DNA of 49,813 bases from DATMNI01 sp035570275 (GTDB lineage: Bacteria > Acidobacteriota > Terriglobia > Bryobacterales > Bryobacteraceae), in assembly GCA_035570275.1 (NCBI GenBank), contig DATMNI010000137.1, positions 1 to 49,813 on the forward strand, given 5' to 3'. The stretch's first letter is position 1. Each line of letters starts with the position of its first letter. Under the pieces are notes generated by a model that was not told the DNA's origin, did no database searches, and was given only the letters and a program-made list of their open reading frames with translations. The position numbers were made by a program, and so were the translations under genes. Positions 41,224 to 48,045 of the stretch are shown here, in pieces.

Positions 41224-41988
41224 CTACCGCCCGGGTATGGACGCACCCGCCCGCCAAATCCTGCGGTGCAGTTCAAGCGCTCCCGCGGAGGCCAACAGTA
41301 CGGCAAGCAACAGCACGCCCCACTGGGACAGCGTGGGTATGCCTTGGGTTCCAGGCTGGGTGTTGGCGGTGGTGATGCGTCCGATCCGATTGCCAGTAGA
41401 TTCCGCGAACCACATGGCGCCGTCCGGTCCCGCGGCGATCCCCCCAGGAGTGCTTCCCGCCGACAGGCCGGTGGAATACTCGGTGATGACACCGGCGGTG
41501 GTGATGCGCCCGATCTGCCCGGCCCTGTCAGTGAACCACAGGGCGCCGTCCGGTCCCGCTGCGATCTCGAAGGGGTCGCTTCCCGCCGACAGGCCGGTGG
41601 AATACTCGGTGATGACGCCGGCGGTGGTGATGCGCCCGAGGGCCCCTGGCCCGAAGCCCGGCCCGACAAATGAACTACGGTCAGTGAACCAGAGGGCGCC
41701 GTCCGGTCCCGCGGCGATTCCGTCGGGGGTGCTGCCCGGCGTGATGCCGGTGGAGTACTCGGTGATCACGCCGGCGGTGGTGATGCGTCCGATCCGGTCC
41801 GCGAACGATTCAGTGAACCACAGGGCGCCGTCGGGTCCCGCAGTGATCCCGAAGGGGGCCGACACACCGGAGAACTCGGTGATAACGAATTGGGCCGATC
41901 CCGTCGAGCACAGGACCAATAGCAGCCCCACCGTCCGCAGTTGAGTCAGACAGCGCCTGATTTCGATTGCCATCATTTCAGACAACAA
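41224..41988 (-). CDS. Vgb-like (streptogramin lyase-type) propeller protein with IPTL-CTERM sorting signal
   Basis: A secreted protein of about 250 residues made of repeated blades GIAAGPDGALWFTD ... IGRITTAGVITEYSTG (four copies plus a partial, also visible as DNA repeats of about 120-140 bp). This is the virginiamycin B lyase-like/NHL-type propeller. A signal peptide (VGLLLVLCSTGSAQ) follows a short N-terminal stretch. The C-terminus IPTLSQWGVLLLAVLLASAG then LELHRR is a complete IPTL-CTERM signal: IPTLSxWG, hydrophobic helix, basic tail. The propeller has few blades compared with true Vgb (six to seven), so lyase activity is doubtful. It is probably a surface protein whose anchor is processed by an exosortase-like enzyme encoded elsewhere. 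Confidence 0.85.
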   Translation of the reverse strand: MLSEMMAIEIRRCLTQLRTVGLLLVLCSTGSAQFVITEFSGVSAPFGITAGPDGALWFTESFADRIGRITTAGVITEYSTGITPGSTPDGIAAGPDGALWFTDRSSFVGPGFGPGALGRITTAGVITEYSTGLSAGSDPFEIAAGPDGALWFTDRAGQIGRITTAGVITEYSTGLSAGSTPGGIAAGPDGAMWFAESTGNRIGRITTANTQPGTQGIPTLSQWGVLLLAVLLASAGALELHRRIWRAGASIPGR

Positions 41989-42039
41989 TATCAGTTAGCG
42001 GATCGGAGGACAACCGCCGCCAGTTGGCAAGACCGTACG

Positions 42040-42492
42040 CTACAGCCCCGCCAGCACTTCCTCCGCATGCCCCTGTGCCTTCACCTTGTTGTAGATCTTC
42101 TCGATCTTCCCGTCCGCGCCAATCACGAACGTAGTTCGCTCAATCCCCATCACTTTCTTGCCGTACATATTCTTCTCTTTCCACACGCCGTAAGCTTCGG
42201 CGGCGGACCTGTCCTCATCGGCCAGCAGCGTGAACGGCAGATCGAACTTCTCCTTGAATTTCGCCTGCGCCTCGGGCTTGTCGGGCGACACGCCCACCAC
42301 CGCGGCGCCCTTCTTGGCGAAGGCATCAATGCCGTCGCGGAACTCGCAGGCCTCCACCGTGCAGCCCGGCGTGTCGGCCTTTGGATAGAAGTAGAGCACC
42401 ACGCGCTGGCCCTTCATCTGGGACAAGCGAAAATCCTCGCCGGTGTCCGTGTGAACGCGAATGTCGGGAGCTTCGTCGCCAACCTGCAACAT
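42040..42492 (-). CDS. bcp: Thioredoxin-dependent peroxiredoxin, BCP/PrxQ type
   Basis: A 150-residue antioxidant enzyme that reduces hydrogen peroxide and organic peroxides. The active site VLYFYPKADTPGCTVEACEF carries the peroxidatic Cys in TPGC and a resolving Cys five residues on (CTVEAC), the atypical two-cysteine arrangement of the BCP/PrxQ group. ADEDRSAAEAYGVWKEK and RTTFVIGADGKIEKIYNKVK are conserved thioredoxin-fold parts. It starts 17 nt after gatB and is probably co-transcribed with it. Confidence 0.94.
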   Translation of the reverse strand: MLQVGDEAPDIRVHTDTGEDFRLSQMKGQRVVLYFYPKADTPGCTVEACEFRDGIDAFAKKGAAVVGVSPDKPEAQAKFKEKFDLPFTLLADEDRSAAEAYGVWKEKNMYGKKVMGIERTTFVIGADGKIEKIYNKVKAQGHAEEVLAGL

Positions 42493-42509
42493 GTATCACC
42501 CCAGTTGTC

Positions 42510-43988
42510 TCACCCAAGTCTCTGTTTGAAAAGTTCGGTCACTGCCGCCACGTTGGCCTGGCCGCGCGTGGCTTTCATCGCCTGCCCCACCAGGAAGTTG
42601 ATCACCGTCGTCTTGCCGCCCCGATACTGCTCCACCTGCTTGGGATTGCCGGCAATCACGTCCGCGATGATCCTTTCCAGCGCGCCCGTGTCGCTGATCG
42701 GTTTCAGCCCATCCCTTTCCATAATGACCACGGCGGACTCGCCGGTGGAAAACATTTTCGGGAAAATCTCCTTCGCCAGTTTGCCCGAAAGCTCGCCGGT
42801 TCCGATCAGCTTCACCAGTTCGCCAAGCCGCCCGGCGCCGATGGGCGAGTCCGCAATTTCCTTCCCCTCGGCTTTGAGCAGCCCCATCAGGTCGCCCATC
42901 ACCCAGTTGGCCGCGGCTTTGGGATTGCCCGAAGCGCGCGCGGCGGTTTCGAAATACTCGGCGGTCGCCCGCGAAGCAGTCACCACTTCGGCGTCGTATT
43001 CGGATAGTCCGTACTCGTCCACAAACCGCGCCCGCTTGCGGCTGGGCAGTTCCGGCATGGCGGCGCGTACTTCGTCCAGCCACTGGGCGCTGATGCTCAG
43101 CGGCACCAGGTCGGGCTCGGGAAAGTAGCGATAATCGTGCGCGTCTTCCTTGCTGCGCATGCTGAAAGTTTCGCCCAGGTCGGCATTGTATTGGCGCGTC
43201 TCCTGCATCACCCGGCCGCCGTTTTCCAGCAGCGCCACTTGCCGCGCGATCTCGTAATCCAGCGCCTGCCTCAGGAAGCGGAACGAATTCAGATTCTTCA
43301 CCTCGGCCTTGGTGCCGAACTCTTTCGCGCCCTGCAGCCGCACCGAAACGTTGGCGTCGCAGCGCAGGTGGCCTTTCTCCATATCGCAGGTCGATACCTC
43401 CACGAACTGCAGCACCTGCTTCACTTCTGTGAGGAAAGCGTAGGCTTCGCCGGAGCTCCGCATGTCCGGCTCGCTGACGATTTCGATCAGCGGCGTGCCG
43501 CTGCGGTTCAGGTCCACGTAGGAATAGCGGTCCGAATCCTTGAAGCCATCGTGAATGCTTTTGCCCGCGTCGTCTTCCATGTGAACGCGCGTCACGCCAA
43601 TCCGCCGGCTGGCGCTTTCCACCACAATGTCCACGCAGCCGTGCTCCGCCAGCGGTTCGTCATACTGCGAGATCTGGTAGCCCTTGGGCAGGTCGGGATA
43701 GAAGTAATTCTTGCGGGCGAAGCGCGATTTCGGCCGCACCTGGCAGTTCAACGCCAGCCCTGCCCTGATGGCCAGTTCCACAGCCTGGCGGCTCAGCACG
43801 GGCAGCGCGCCCGGCAGCCCCAGGCATACGGGGCAGACGTTGGTATTGGGCGGCGCGCCGAAACCGGTGGGGCATCCGCAAAATATTTTGGTGGCGGTGG
43901 CCAGTTGCACGTGTACTTCCAGGCCGATGACCGGCTCGTAGCGCGCCATCATCTCGGGTGTGGCCAGGGCTGTTGCGGATGAAGACAT
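42510..43988 (-). CDS. gatB: Aspartyl/glutamyl-tRNA amidotransferase subunit B
   Basis: The tRNA-binding kinase subunit of the GatCAB complex, which converts Glu-tRNA(Gln) and/or Asp-tRNA(Asn) into the correct amide form. Length 492, normal. Signatures are MARYEPVIGLEVHVQLATAT, the zinc-type cysteines in FCGCPTGFGAPPNTNVCPVC, YFYPDLPKGYQISQYDEPLA, RSGTPLIEIVSEPDMRSSGE and the C-terminal YqeY/helical tail AVTELFKQRLG. The start at 43988 is supported by alignment of MARYEPV near the N-terminus. gatA and gatC are not in this window, so the subunits are encoded apart. Confidence 0.96.
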   Translation of the reverse strand: MSSSATALATPEMMARYEPVIGLEVHVQLATATKIFCGCPTGFGAPPNTNVCPVCLGLPGALPVLSRQAVELAIRAGLALNCQVRPKSRFARKNYFYPDLPKGYQISQYDEPLAEHGCVDIVVESASRRIGVTRVHMEDDAGKSIHDGFKDSDRYSYVDLNRSGTPLIEIVSEPDMRSSGEAYAFLTEVKQVLQFVEVSTCDMEKGHLRCDANVSVRLQGAKEFGTKAEVKNLNSFRFLRQALDYEIARQVALLENGGRVMQETRQYNADLGETFSMRSKEDAHDYRYFPEPDLVPLSISAQWLDEVRAAMPELPSRKRARFVDEYGLSEYDAEVVTASRATAEYFETAARASGNPKAAANWVMGDLMGLLKAEGKEIADSPIGAGRLGELVKLIGTGELSGKLAKEIFPKMFSTGESAVVIMERDGLKPISDTGALERIIADVIAGNPKQVEQYRGGKTTVINFLVGQAMKATRGQANVAAVTELFKQRLG

Positions 43989-44022
43989 GGTGTCTCCCTC
44001 TTATGGGGTCTCCCTATTATAG

Positions 44023-44436
44023 TTAAGAGCCCGGCTTGCCCATCGCCGAAAGCCGGCCTTCCAATTCGCGCACGAACGCCTGCAGCGCCCGGCGCTCCGC
44101 CTCCTGCCACTTCACCACCACGAAGTACCGGCCCTGGTTGAAGAACACAGTGTCGGCCGATGGATGCCAGCGCTGCGCCACGTCCAGCCCCACCGCCGGC
44201 GAACTCAGCCGATACACGCGCGCTTCGAGTTTGCCAGGCCCCTGGTACGCGGCGGTTTGGCTGCGGTCAATGCTGGTGCGCGGCACCGGGTCCTGCGATT
44301 CGCCGGCGGGCAAGTCGCGCAGCGACGTGCGATGCCATTGCCCCGCTACTACTTCGGGGAACAGGTCCGGCATCGGCTCCACCCGCCCGCACGCGCCCAG
44401 CGCGATTGCCAGCCACATCCACTCTCGCCTTGTCAT
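44023..44436 (-). CDS. Putative lipoprotein, function unknown
   Basis: A protein of 137 residues from the ATG at 44436; the frame is open 36 codons upstream to 44544, but that part lacks a leader. MTRREWMWLAIALGACGRVE is a lipoprotein-type leader with the lipobox AxGAC. The mature domain reads LFPEVVAGQWHRTSLRDLPA, ARVYRLSSPAVGLDVAQRWH, FFNQGRYFVVVKWQEAERRA and LQAFVRELEGRL. The RYFVVVKW...ALQAFVRELE ending is reminiscent of small DUF6599-like proteins of Acidobacteria; I am not sure. Anchoring to a membrane is inferred. Confidence 0.7.
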   Translation of the reverse strand: MTRREWMWLAIALGACGRVEPMPDLFPEVVAGQWHRTSLRDLPAGESQDPVPRTSIDRSQTAAYQGPGKLEARVYRLSSPAVGLDVAQRWHPSADTVFFNQGRYFVVVKWQEAERRALQAFVRELEGRLSAMGKPGS

Positions 44437-44546
44437 GCTCTTCGATTGTCGCGCGCATCCGGCCCGCCTGGCCCGAAATGCCAGGCGCCATCTCCTGATC
44501 GGCTCCTGATACGGCGTCATCCAGCCGGGGTGATACCATCGCATTG

Positions 44547-44687
44547 ATGGCGTTCAAGCTGGCCAAAGGTAAGGCCAAAACAGCAGCGCGCCCGCAAGGC
44601 GGGTTGCCGTGCGTGGTGTTTCTCATTCTTGCGATGTTTCTGGTGATGTTTATTCTTTATTACGGGATGACGCATGCGAACGCATAA
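44547..44687 (+). CDS. Small single-pass membrane protein upstream of rph
   Basis: A 46-residue ORF: MAFKLAKGKAKTAARPQGGL followed by the transmembrane helix PCVVFLILAMFLVMFILYYG and a short tail MTHANA. The basic N-terminus predicts an inside-N topology. Its last 14 bases overlap the start of rph (ATG at 44674), so the two are likely coupled. Small proteins of this plan occur upstream of rph in related genomes only as hypothetical entries, to my knowledge. Confidence 0.65.
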   Translation: MAFKLAKGKAKTAARPQGGLPCVVFLILAMFLVMFILYYGMTHANA

Positions 44688-45390
44688 TCGGACGGCCGCC
44701 CAGATGCGCCCGGTGGAGATTGTCACCGGTCCCCTCATGACCGCGGAAGGCTCCGCGCTGATCAAGGTGGGCAACACCCACGTGCTTTGCGCCGCCACCA
44801 TCGAAGATACGGTGCCGCCCTTTCTGCGCAACCAGGGGAAGGGCTGGGTGACGGCCGAGTATTCCATGCTGCCCCGCGCCACCGCCAAGCGTACGCCTCG
44901 CGAAGTCACCAAGGGCCGCCAGTCCGGGCGAACTCACGAAATCCAGCGCCTGATCGGCCGCTCCATGCGCGCGGTGGTGGATACCGCCAAACTGGGTGAG
45001 CGCACCGTGATGATTGACTGCGACGTGCTGCAGGCCGATGGCGGCACGCGTACCGCATCCATCACCGGCGCTTTTGTGGCACTGGCCCTGGCGCTGCGCC
45101 AACTCGTCAGCTATGGCGTGCTGAAGACTATGCCCCTTCGCGACATCGTGGCCGCCACCAGTGTCGGGATGGTGGGTGGTGTGCCCATGCTCGACCTGTG
45201 CTACGACGAAGATTCGCAGGCCGACGTGGATATGAACGTGGTCATGACCGGCGCCGGCAAGTTCGTCGAAGTGCAAGCCACCGCCGAACAAGTCCCGTTC
45301 GATGACGCCCAGATGAGCGCCCTGATCGATCTCGCCCGCGCCGGCATCGCCCAGCTCATCGAAATCCAGAAGAGGGTGACGGGGATTTGA
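44674..45390 (+). CDS. rph: Ribonuclease PH
   Basis: A phosphorolytic 3'-5' exoribonuclease that trims tRNA 3' ends, working as a hexamer of dimers. Length 238, normal. Characteristic blocks are RPVEIVTGPLMTAEGSALIK, GKGWVTAEYSMLPRATAKRT, GRTHEIQRLIGRSMRAVVDT, TVMIDCDVLQADGGTRTASI (phosphate and metal site) and MLDLCYDEDSQADVDMNVVM. It overlaps both neighbours: the small membrane protein upstream and rdgB downstream (TTGA, 4 nt), forming a conserved rph-rdgB operon. Confidence 0.96.
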   Translation: MRTHNRTAAQMRPVEIVTGPLMTAEGSALIKVGNTHVLCAATIEDTVPPFLRNQGKGWVTAEYSMLPRATAKRTPREVTKGRQSGRTHEIQRLIGRSMRAVVDTAKLGERTVMIDCDVLQADGGTRTASITGAFVALALALRQLVSYGVLKTMPLRDIVAATSVGMVGGVPMLDLCYDEDSQADVDMNVVMTGAGKFVEVQATAEQVPFDDAQMSALIDLARAGIAQLIEIQKRVTGI

Positions 45391-45983
45391 TCCGGCTCTA
45401 CTGCGCCACCGGCAACGCCGGGAAACTTGGCGAATTTCAGATAGCTGGGGCGAGCGCGGGCAGGGCGGTGACCATCGAGTTGCTCCCCGGCTACACACAA
45501 CTCCCGCCGTGCGTGGAAGACGGCGCCACCTTCGAGGAGAATGCCATCCTCAAGGCCCGCCATTACGGCCCGCACGCACCCGGCCCGCACGCGCCCGGCC
45601 AGCTGTTCGCCGACGATTCCGGACTTGAGGTGGACGCGCTTCACGGCGCCCCTGGCGTCTACTCGGCCCGCTTTTCCGGCCCGCACGCTACCGATGATTC
45701 GAACAATAGCCTGCTGCTGGAAAAACTGGCGGGCGTGGAGAATCGCGCGGCCCGCTTCGTCTGCGCCATCGCGCTGGTAGAAGGCACGCGACTGCTCGGC
45801 GTGTATCGCGGCGCTGTCGAAGGCACAATCCTCCACCAGCCCCGCGGGACCGGCGGATTCGGGTACGACCCGCTTTTCTACTGTCCGGCCTTCGGTTGCA
45901 CCTTCGGCGAAGCCACCGCCAGGCAAAAGTTCGCCGCCAGCCATCGCGGCCAGGCTTTGCGGGCCATGTTGGCGGCGTTGTGA
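45387..45983 (+). CDS. rdgB: XTP/dITP diphosphatase (RdgB/HAM1)
   Basis: A housecleaning pyrophosphatase that removes non-canonical purine nucleotides (XTP, dITP). The TTG at 45387 overlaps the rph stop. Length 198. Signatures are YCATGNAGKLGEF, the substrate motif LFADDSGLEVDALHGAPGVY-SARFSG, and GTGGFGYDPLFY. A short duplicated insert GPHAPGPHAPG precedes the FADDSG motif, arising from a 15-bp tandem duplication. The gene is followed within 10 bp by the palindromic repeat array. Confidence 0.94.
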   Translation: MIRLYCATGNAGKLGEFQIAGASAGRAVTIELLPGYTQLPPCVEDGATFEENAILKARHYGPHAPGPHAPGQLFADDSGLEVDALHGAPGVYSARFSGPHATDDSNNSLLLEKLAGVENRAARFVCAIALVEGTRLLGVYRGAVEGTILHQPRGTGGFGYDPLFYCPAFGCTFGEATARQKFAASHRGQALRAMLAAL

Positions 45984-45986
45984 ACC

Positions 45987-46152
45987 CGCCACCGTGGGAC
46001 AGACGATCGGGTTTTGTCGTCTGTCAACCGTCCGCCACCGTGGGACGGACGAATCGGGTTTTGTCGTCTGTCAACCGTCCGCCACCGTGGGACGGACGAT
46101 CGGGTTTTGTCGTCTGTCAACCGCCCTCGGGTCTTGTCGTCTGTCAACCGCC
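45987..46152. repeat. Tandem array of the palindromic repeat (three full units plus one half)
   Basis: Units of about 46-47 bp: CGCCACCGTGG, left arm GACAGACGA or GACGGACGA, centre TCGGGTTTTG, right arm TCGTCTGTC, AACCGTC. Stems lie at 45998-46025, 46044-46072 and 46091-46118. A last unit at 46125-46152 has only the centre and right arm (46137-46145). The A-to-G change in two left arms keeps a G-U pair. There are no spacers between units, so it is not CRISPR. Confidence 0.93.
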
Positions 46153-46262
46153 ACGAACCGCCGTCCCGCTAGGGATGCGAGTCGCCTTGCACCGCCGGCG
46201 CTCCCCCGGTCTGCCTGTGGCATCCTGGTATATCCTGGCGCCGGTCTGTCCTACAATGGGCC

Positions 46263-47525
46263 GTGGCTATCTCGACCGTAACGTCGCGGACCGCGTTGTC
46301 CGGCAAAGAGTGGCGGGTGTTGGTGCTGCTCTTCATTTCGGCTCTCATCAACTACATCGACCGCACCACGCTGTCCGTGGGGGCCACCGATATTCAGCGG
46401 GAACTGGGGATCAACAACGAGCACATCGGGATGCTGCACTCGGCGTTCTTCCTGGTCTACGCATCCATGCAGCTTTTCTCCGTGGCAGGCTGGCTGGCCG
46501 ATCGCTTCCACGTGGGCTGGGTGCTGGGCATCGGGTTTTTCATCTGGTCGGGCGCCACCGCATACACCGGGCTGGCGCAGAGTTTCCTGGTGATCATGGC
46601 CATGCGGGTGGTGCTGGGGATGGGCGAATCGGTCTCGTACCCATCGTACTCGCGCATCCTGGCAAGCCAGTATCCGGAGCATCACCGCGGGTTCGCCAAC
46701 GCGTTGATCGATGCCGGGACCAAGACCGGGCCGGCCATCGGCACCCTGGTAGGCGGATTGCTGGTGAGCCAGCTTGGGTGGCGGCCGTTCTTTCTGGTGC
46801 TGGGGTTCGGCAGCATGCTATGGCTCGTTCCCTGGTATTCGTGGATGCCGCAGGGCAAGGGCGTGTCGGGCAACGAAGACCGCACCGACATCGCCTCCAT
46901 CGGCGATATTCTGCGCCAGCGCTCCGCCTGGTTCAGCGCGTTCGGCCTGTTCTGCACCAACTACTTTTGGTATTTCCTGATCACGTGGCTGCCGGCCTAT
47001 ATGGAAAAGGAGCGCCACTTCCCTAAGTCGAAGATGGCCGTGCTGGGGTCGATTCCGTTTCTTGCGATCGCGCTTTCGTGTATCGTGTCAGGCTGGATTT
47101 CGGACCGCCTGATCGCCGGCGGCCGCACGCCGACGCAGGTGCGGAAACCGTTCGCGGGAATCGGGTTGACGTTTTCCACCATCATCCTTCCCGTCGTGTG
47201 GACGCACGAAACGTGGCCCGCCATGGTCCTGCTGATTCTGGCATGCGTTTCGTTTGGCATCTTTACTTCGCAGTTGTTTGCCATCACGCAAACGCTGGCG
47301 GGTCCCCGGGCGGCGGGCAAATGGACCGGCTTTCAGAACGGCTTCGGCAACCTGGCGGGCGTCGCTGCGCCCTGGCTGACAGGCCGCGTGGTGGATAAGA
47401 CCGGCGAATTCTATTGGGCCTTTGTGGTGGCCGCCGCCTTTGTGCTGGCGGGCGCGGCCATCTTCGTGTTCGGCATCGGCCCGGTGGAACGGGTCAAGTT
47501 CCGCGGCGAGTGTGGGGCAGGTTAA
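46263..47525 (+). CDS. Major facilitator superfamily transporter (anion:cation symporter type)
   Basis: A 12-helix inner-membrane transporter of 420 residues, GTG start. The family look is that of the ACS group (hexuronate, phthalate or glucarate uptake): WRVLVLLFISALINYIDRTT with LSVGATDIQRELGINNEHIG, then LHSAFFLVYASMQLFSVAGW, LADRFHVGWVLG, MRVVLGMGESVSYPSYSRIL and a second half starting near FSAFGLFCTNYFWYFLITWL. A sugar-acid substrate would fit the mannonate-dehydratase-like gene elsewhere in the window, but they are not linked. The last residues (ECGAG) and the TAA come from the inverted repeat that begins at 47512, so the native C-terminus may have been altered. Confidence 0.9.
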   Translation: MAISTVTSRTALSGKEWRVLVLLFISALINYIDRTTLSVGATDIQRELGINNEHIGMLHSAFFLVYASMQLFSVAGWLADRFHVGWVLGIGFFIWSGATAYTGLAQSFLVIMAMRVVLGMGESVSYPSYSRILASQYPEHHRGFANALIDAGTKTGPAIGTLVGGLLVSQLGWRPFFLVLGFGSMLWLVPWYSWMPQGKGVSGNEDRTDIASIGDILRQRSAWFSAFGLFCTNYFWYFLITWLPAYMEKERHFPKSKMAVLGSIPFLAIALSCIVSGWISDRLIAGGRTPTQVRKPFAGIGLTFSTIILPVVWTHETWPAMVLLILACVSFGIFTSQLFAITQTLAGPRAAGKWTGFQNGFGNLAGVAAPWLTGRVVDKTGEFYWAFVVAAAFVLAGAAIFVFGIGPVERVKFRGECGAG

Positions 47526-47553
47526 TAACCTGCGGCGGATTGTTAATCCGCCT
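47512..47553. repeat. Inverted repeat, left arm (contains MFS stop codon)
   Basis: GTGGGGCAGGTTAATAACCT followed by GCGGCGGATTGTTAATCCGC and CTG; itself two small palindromes. It is an imperfect reverse complement of 47611-47665. Confidence 0.85.
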
Positions 47554-47610
47554 GCGCGATGCGGCAGCGAGCGTTTGCACCTTGCCTGAAGGGGCTCGTC
47601 ACGCACGGGT

Positions 47611-47665
47611 CAGGCGGATTGCCAATCCGCCGCAGGTTGCCAACCAGGTTGCCAACCTGCCCCAC
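47611..47665. repeat. Inverted repeat, right arm
   Basis: CAGGCGGATTGCCAATCCGC, CGCAGGTTGCCAACC and CAGGTTGCCAACCTGCCCCAC. It matches the left arm in reverse complement with TTAA/TTGG changes inside the loops and one extra CAGGTTGCCAAC unit. The two arms enclose about 57 bp. Confidence 0.85.
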
Positions 47666-47951
47666 AAAGGCATACGCTGCGAATCGTGGACCGCCATGTT
47701 GTTTTGCTCGCTTCCCTGGCCCTGCTGACCGGCGTACACGCGCAGGAACGGCCGCTGATGTCTCTGCCCTACACTCCAAGTCTGGAGCCGGCGTTCATCG
47801 ACCGGGCTGTGGACCCGTGCCAGGATTTCTTCCACTATTCATGCGGCAATTGGATCCGGATGAACCCCATTCCGGCCGACCAGCCGCGCTGGGACGTGTA
47901 CGCCAAACTGCAGGTGGACAACCAGCGCTTCCTGTGAGGGATTCTCAGTGG

Positions 47952-47979
47952 GACAGACGATCGTTTTTCGTCGTCTGTC
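47952..47979. repeat. Dispersed palindromic repeat inside the M13 gene, first copy
   Basis: Perfect arms GACAGACGA and TCGTCTGTC with centre TCGTTTTTCG. It is inserted in frame and followed by codons for GRTTNEQK. Confidence 0.93.
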
Positions 47980-48017
47980 AGCCGGCCCGCTGCGGGGCGC
48001 ACGACCAACGAGCAGAA

Positions 48018-48045
48018 GACCGACGATCGTCATTCGTCGTCTGTC
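48018..48045. repeat. Dispersed palindromic repeat inside the M13 gene, second copy
   Basis: Arms GACCGACGA and TCGTCTGTC (one mismatch) with a 10-nt centre. It is followed by codons for GRTPNEQK, a near-duplicate of the sequence after the first copy. Confidence 0.88.

Noticed and set aside
41224..41988. DNA-level tandem repeats as an independent repeat locus
   Set aside because: They follow the propeller blades of the Vgb-like protein, so coding repeats explain them.
45987..46152. Possible CRISPR array
   Set aside because: Units are contiguous with no unique spacers, the repeat occurs singly elsewhere, and no cas genes are present.
47605..47680. Attachment site or tRNA-like fold between MFS and M13
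   Set aside because: The fold comes from the inverted-repeat arms; no anticodon arm, CCA end or integrase is present.
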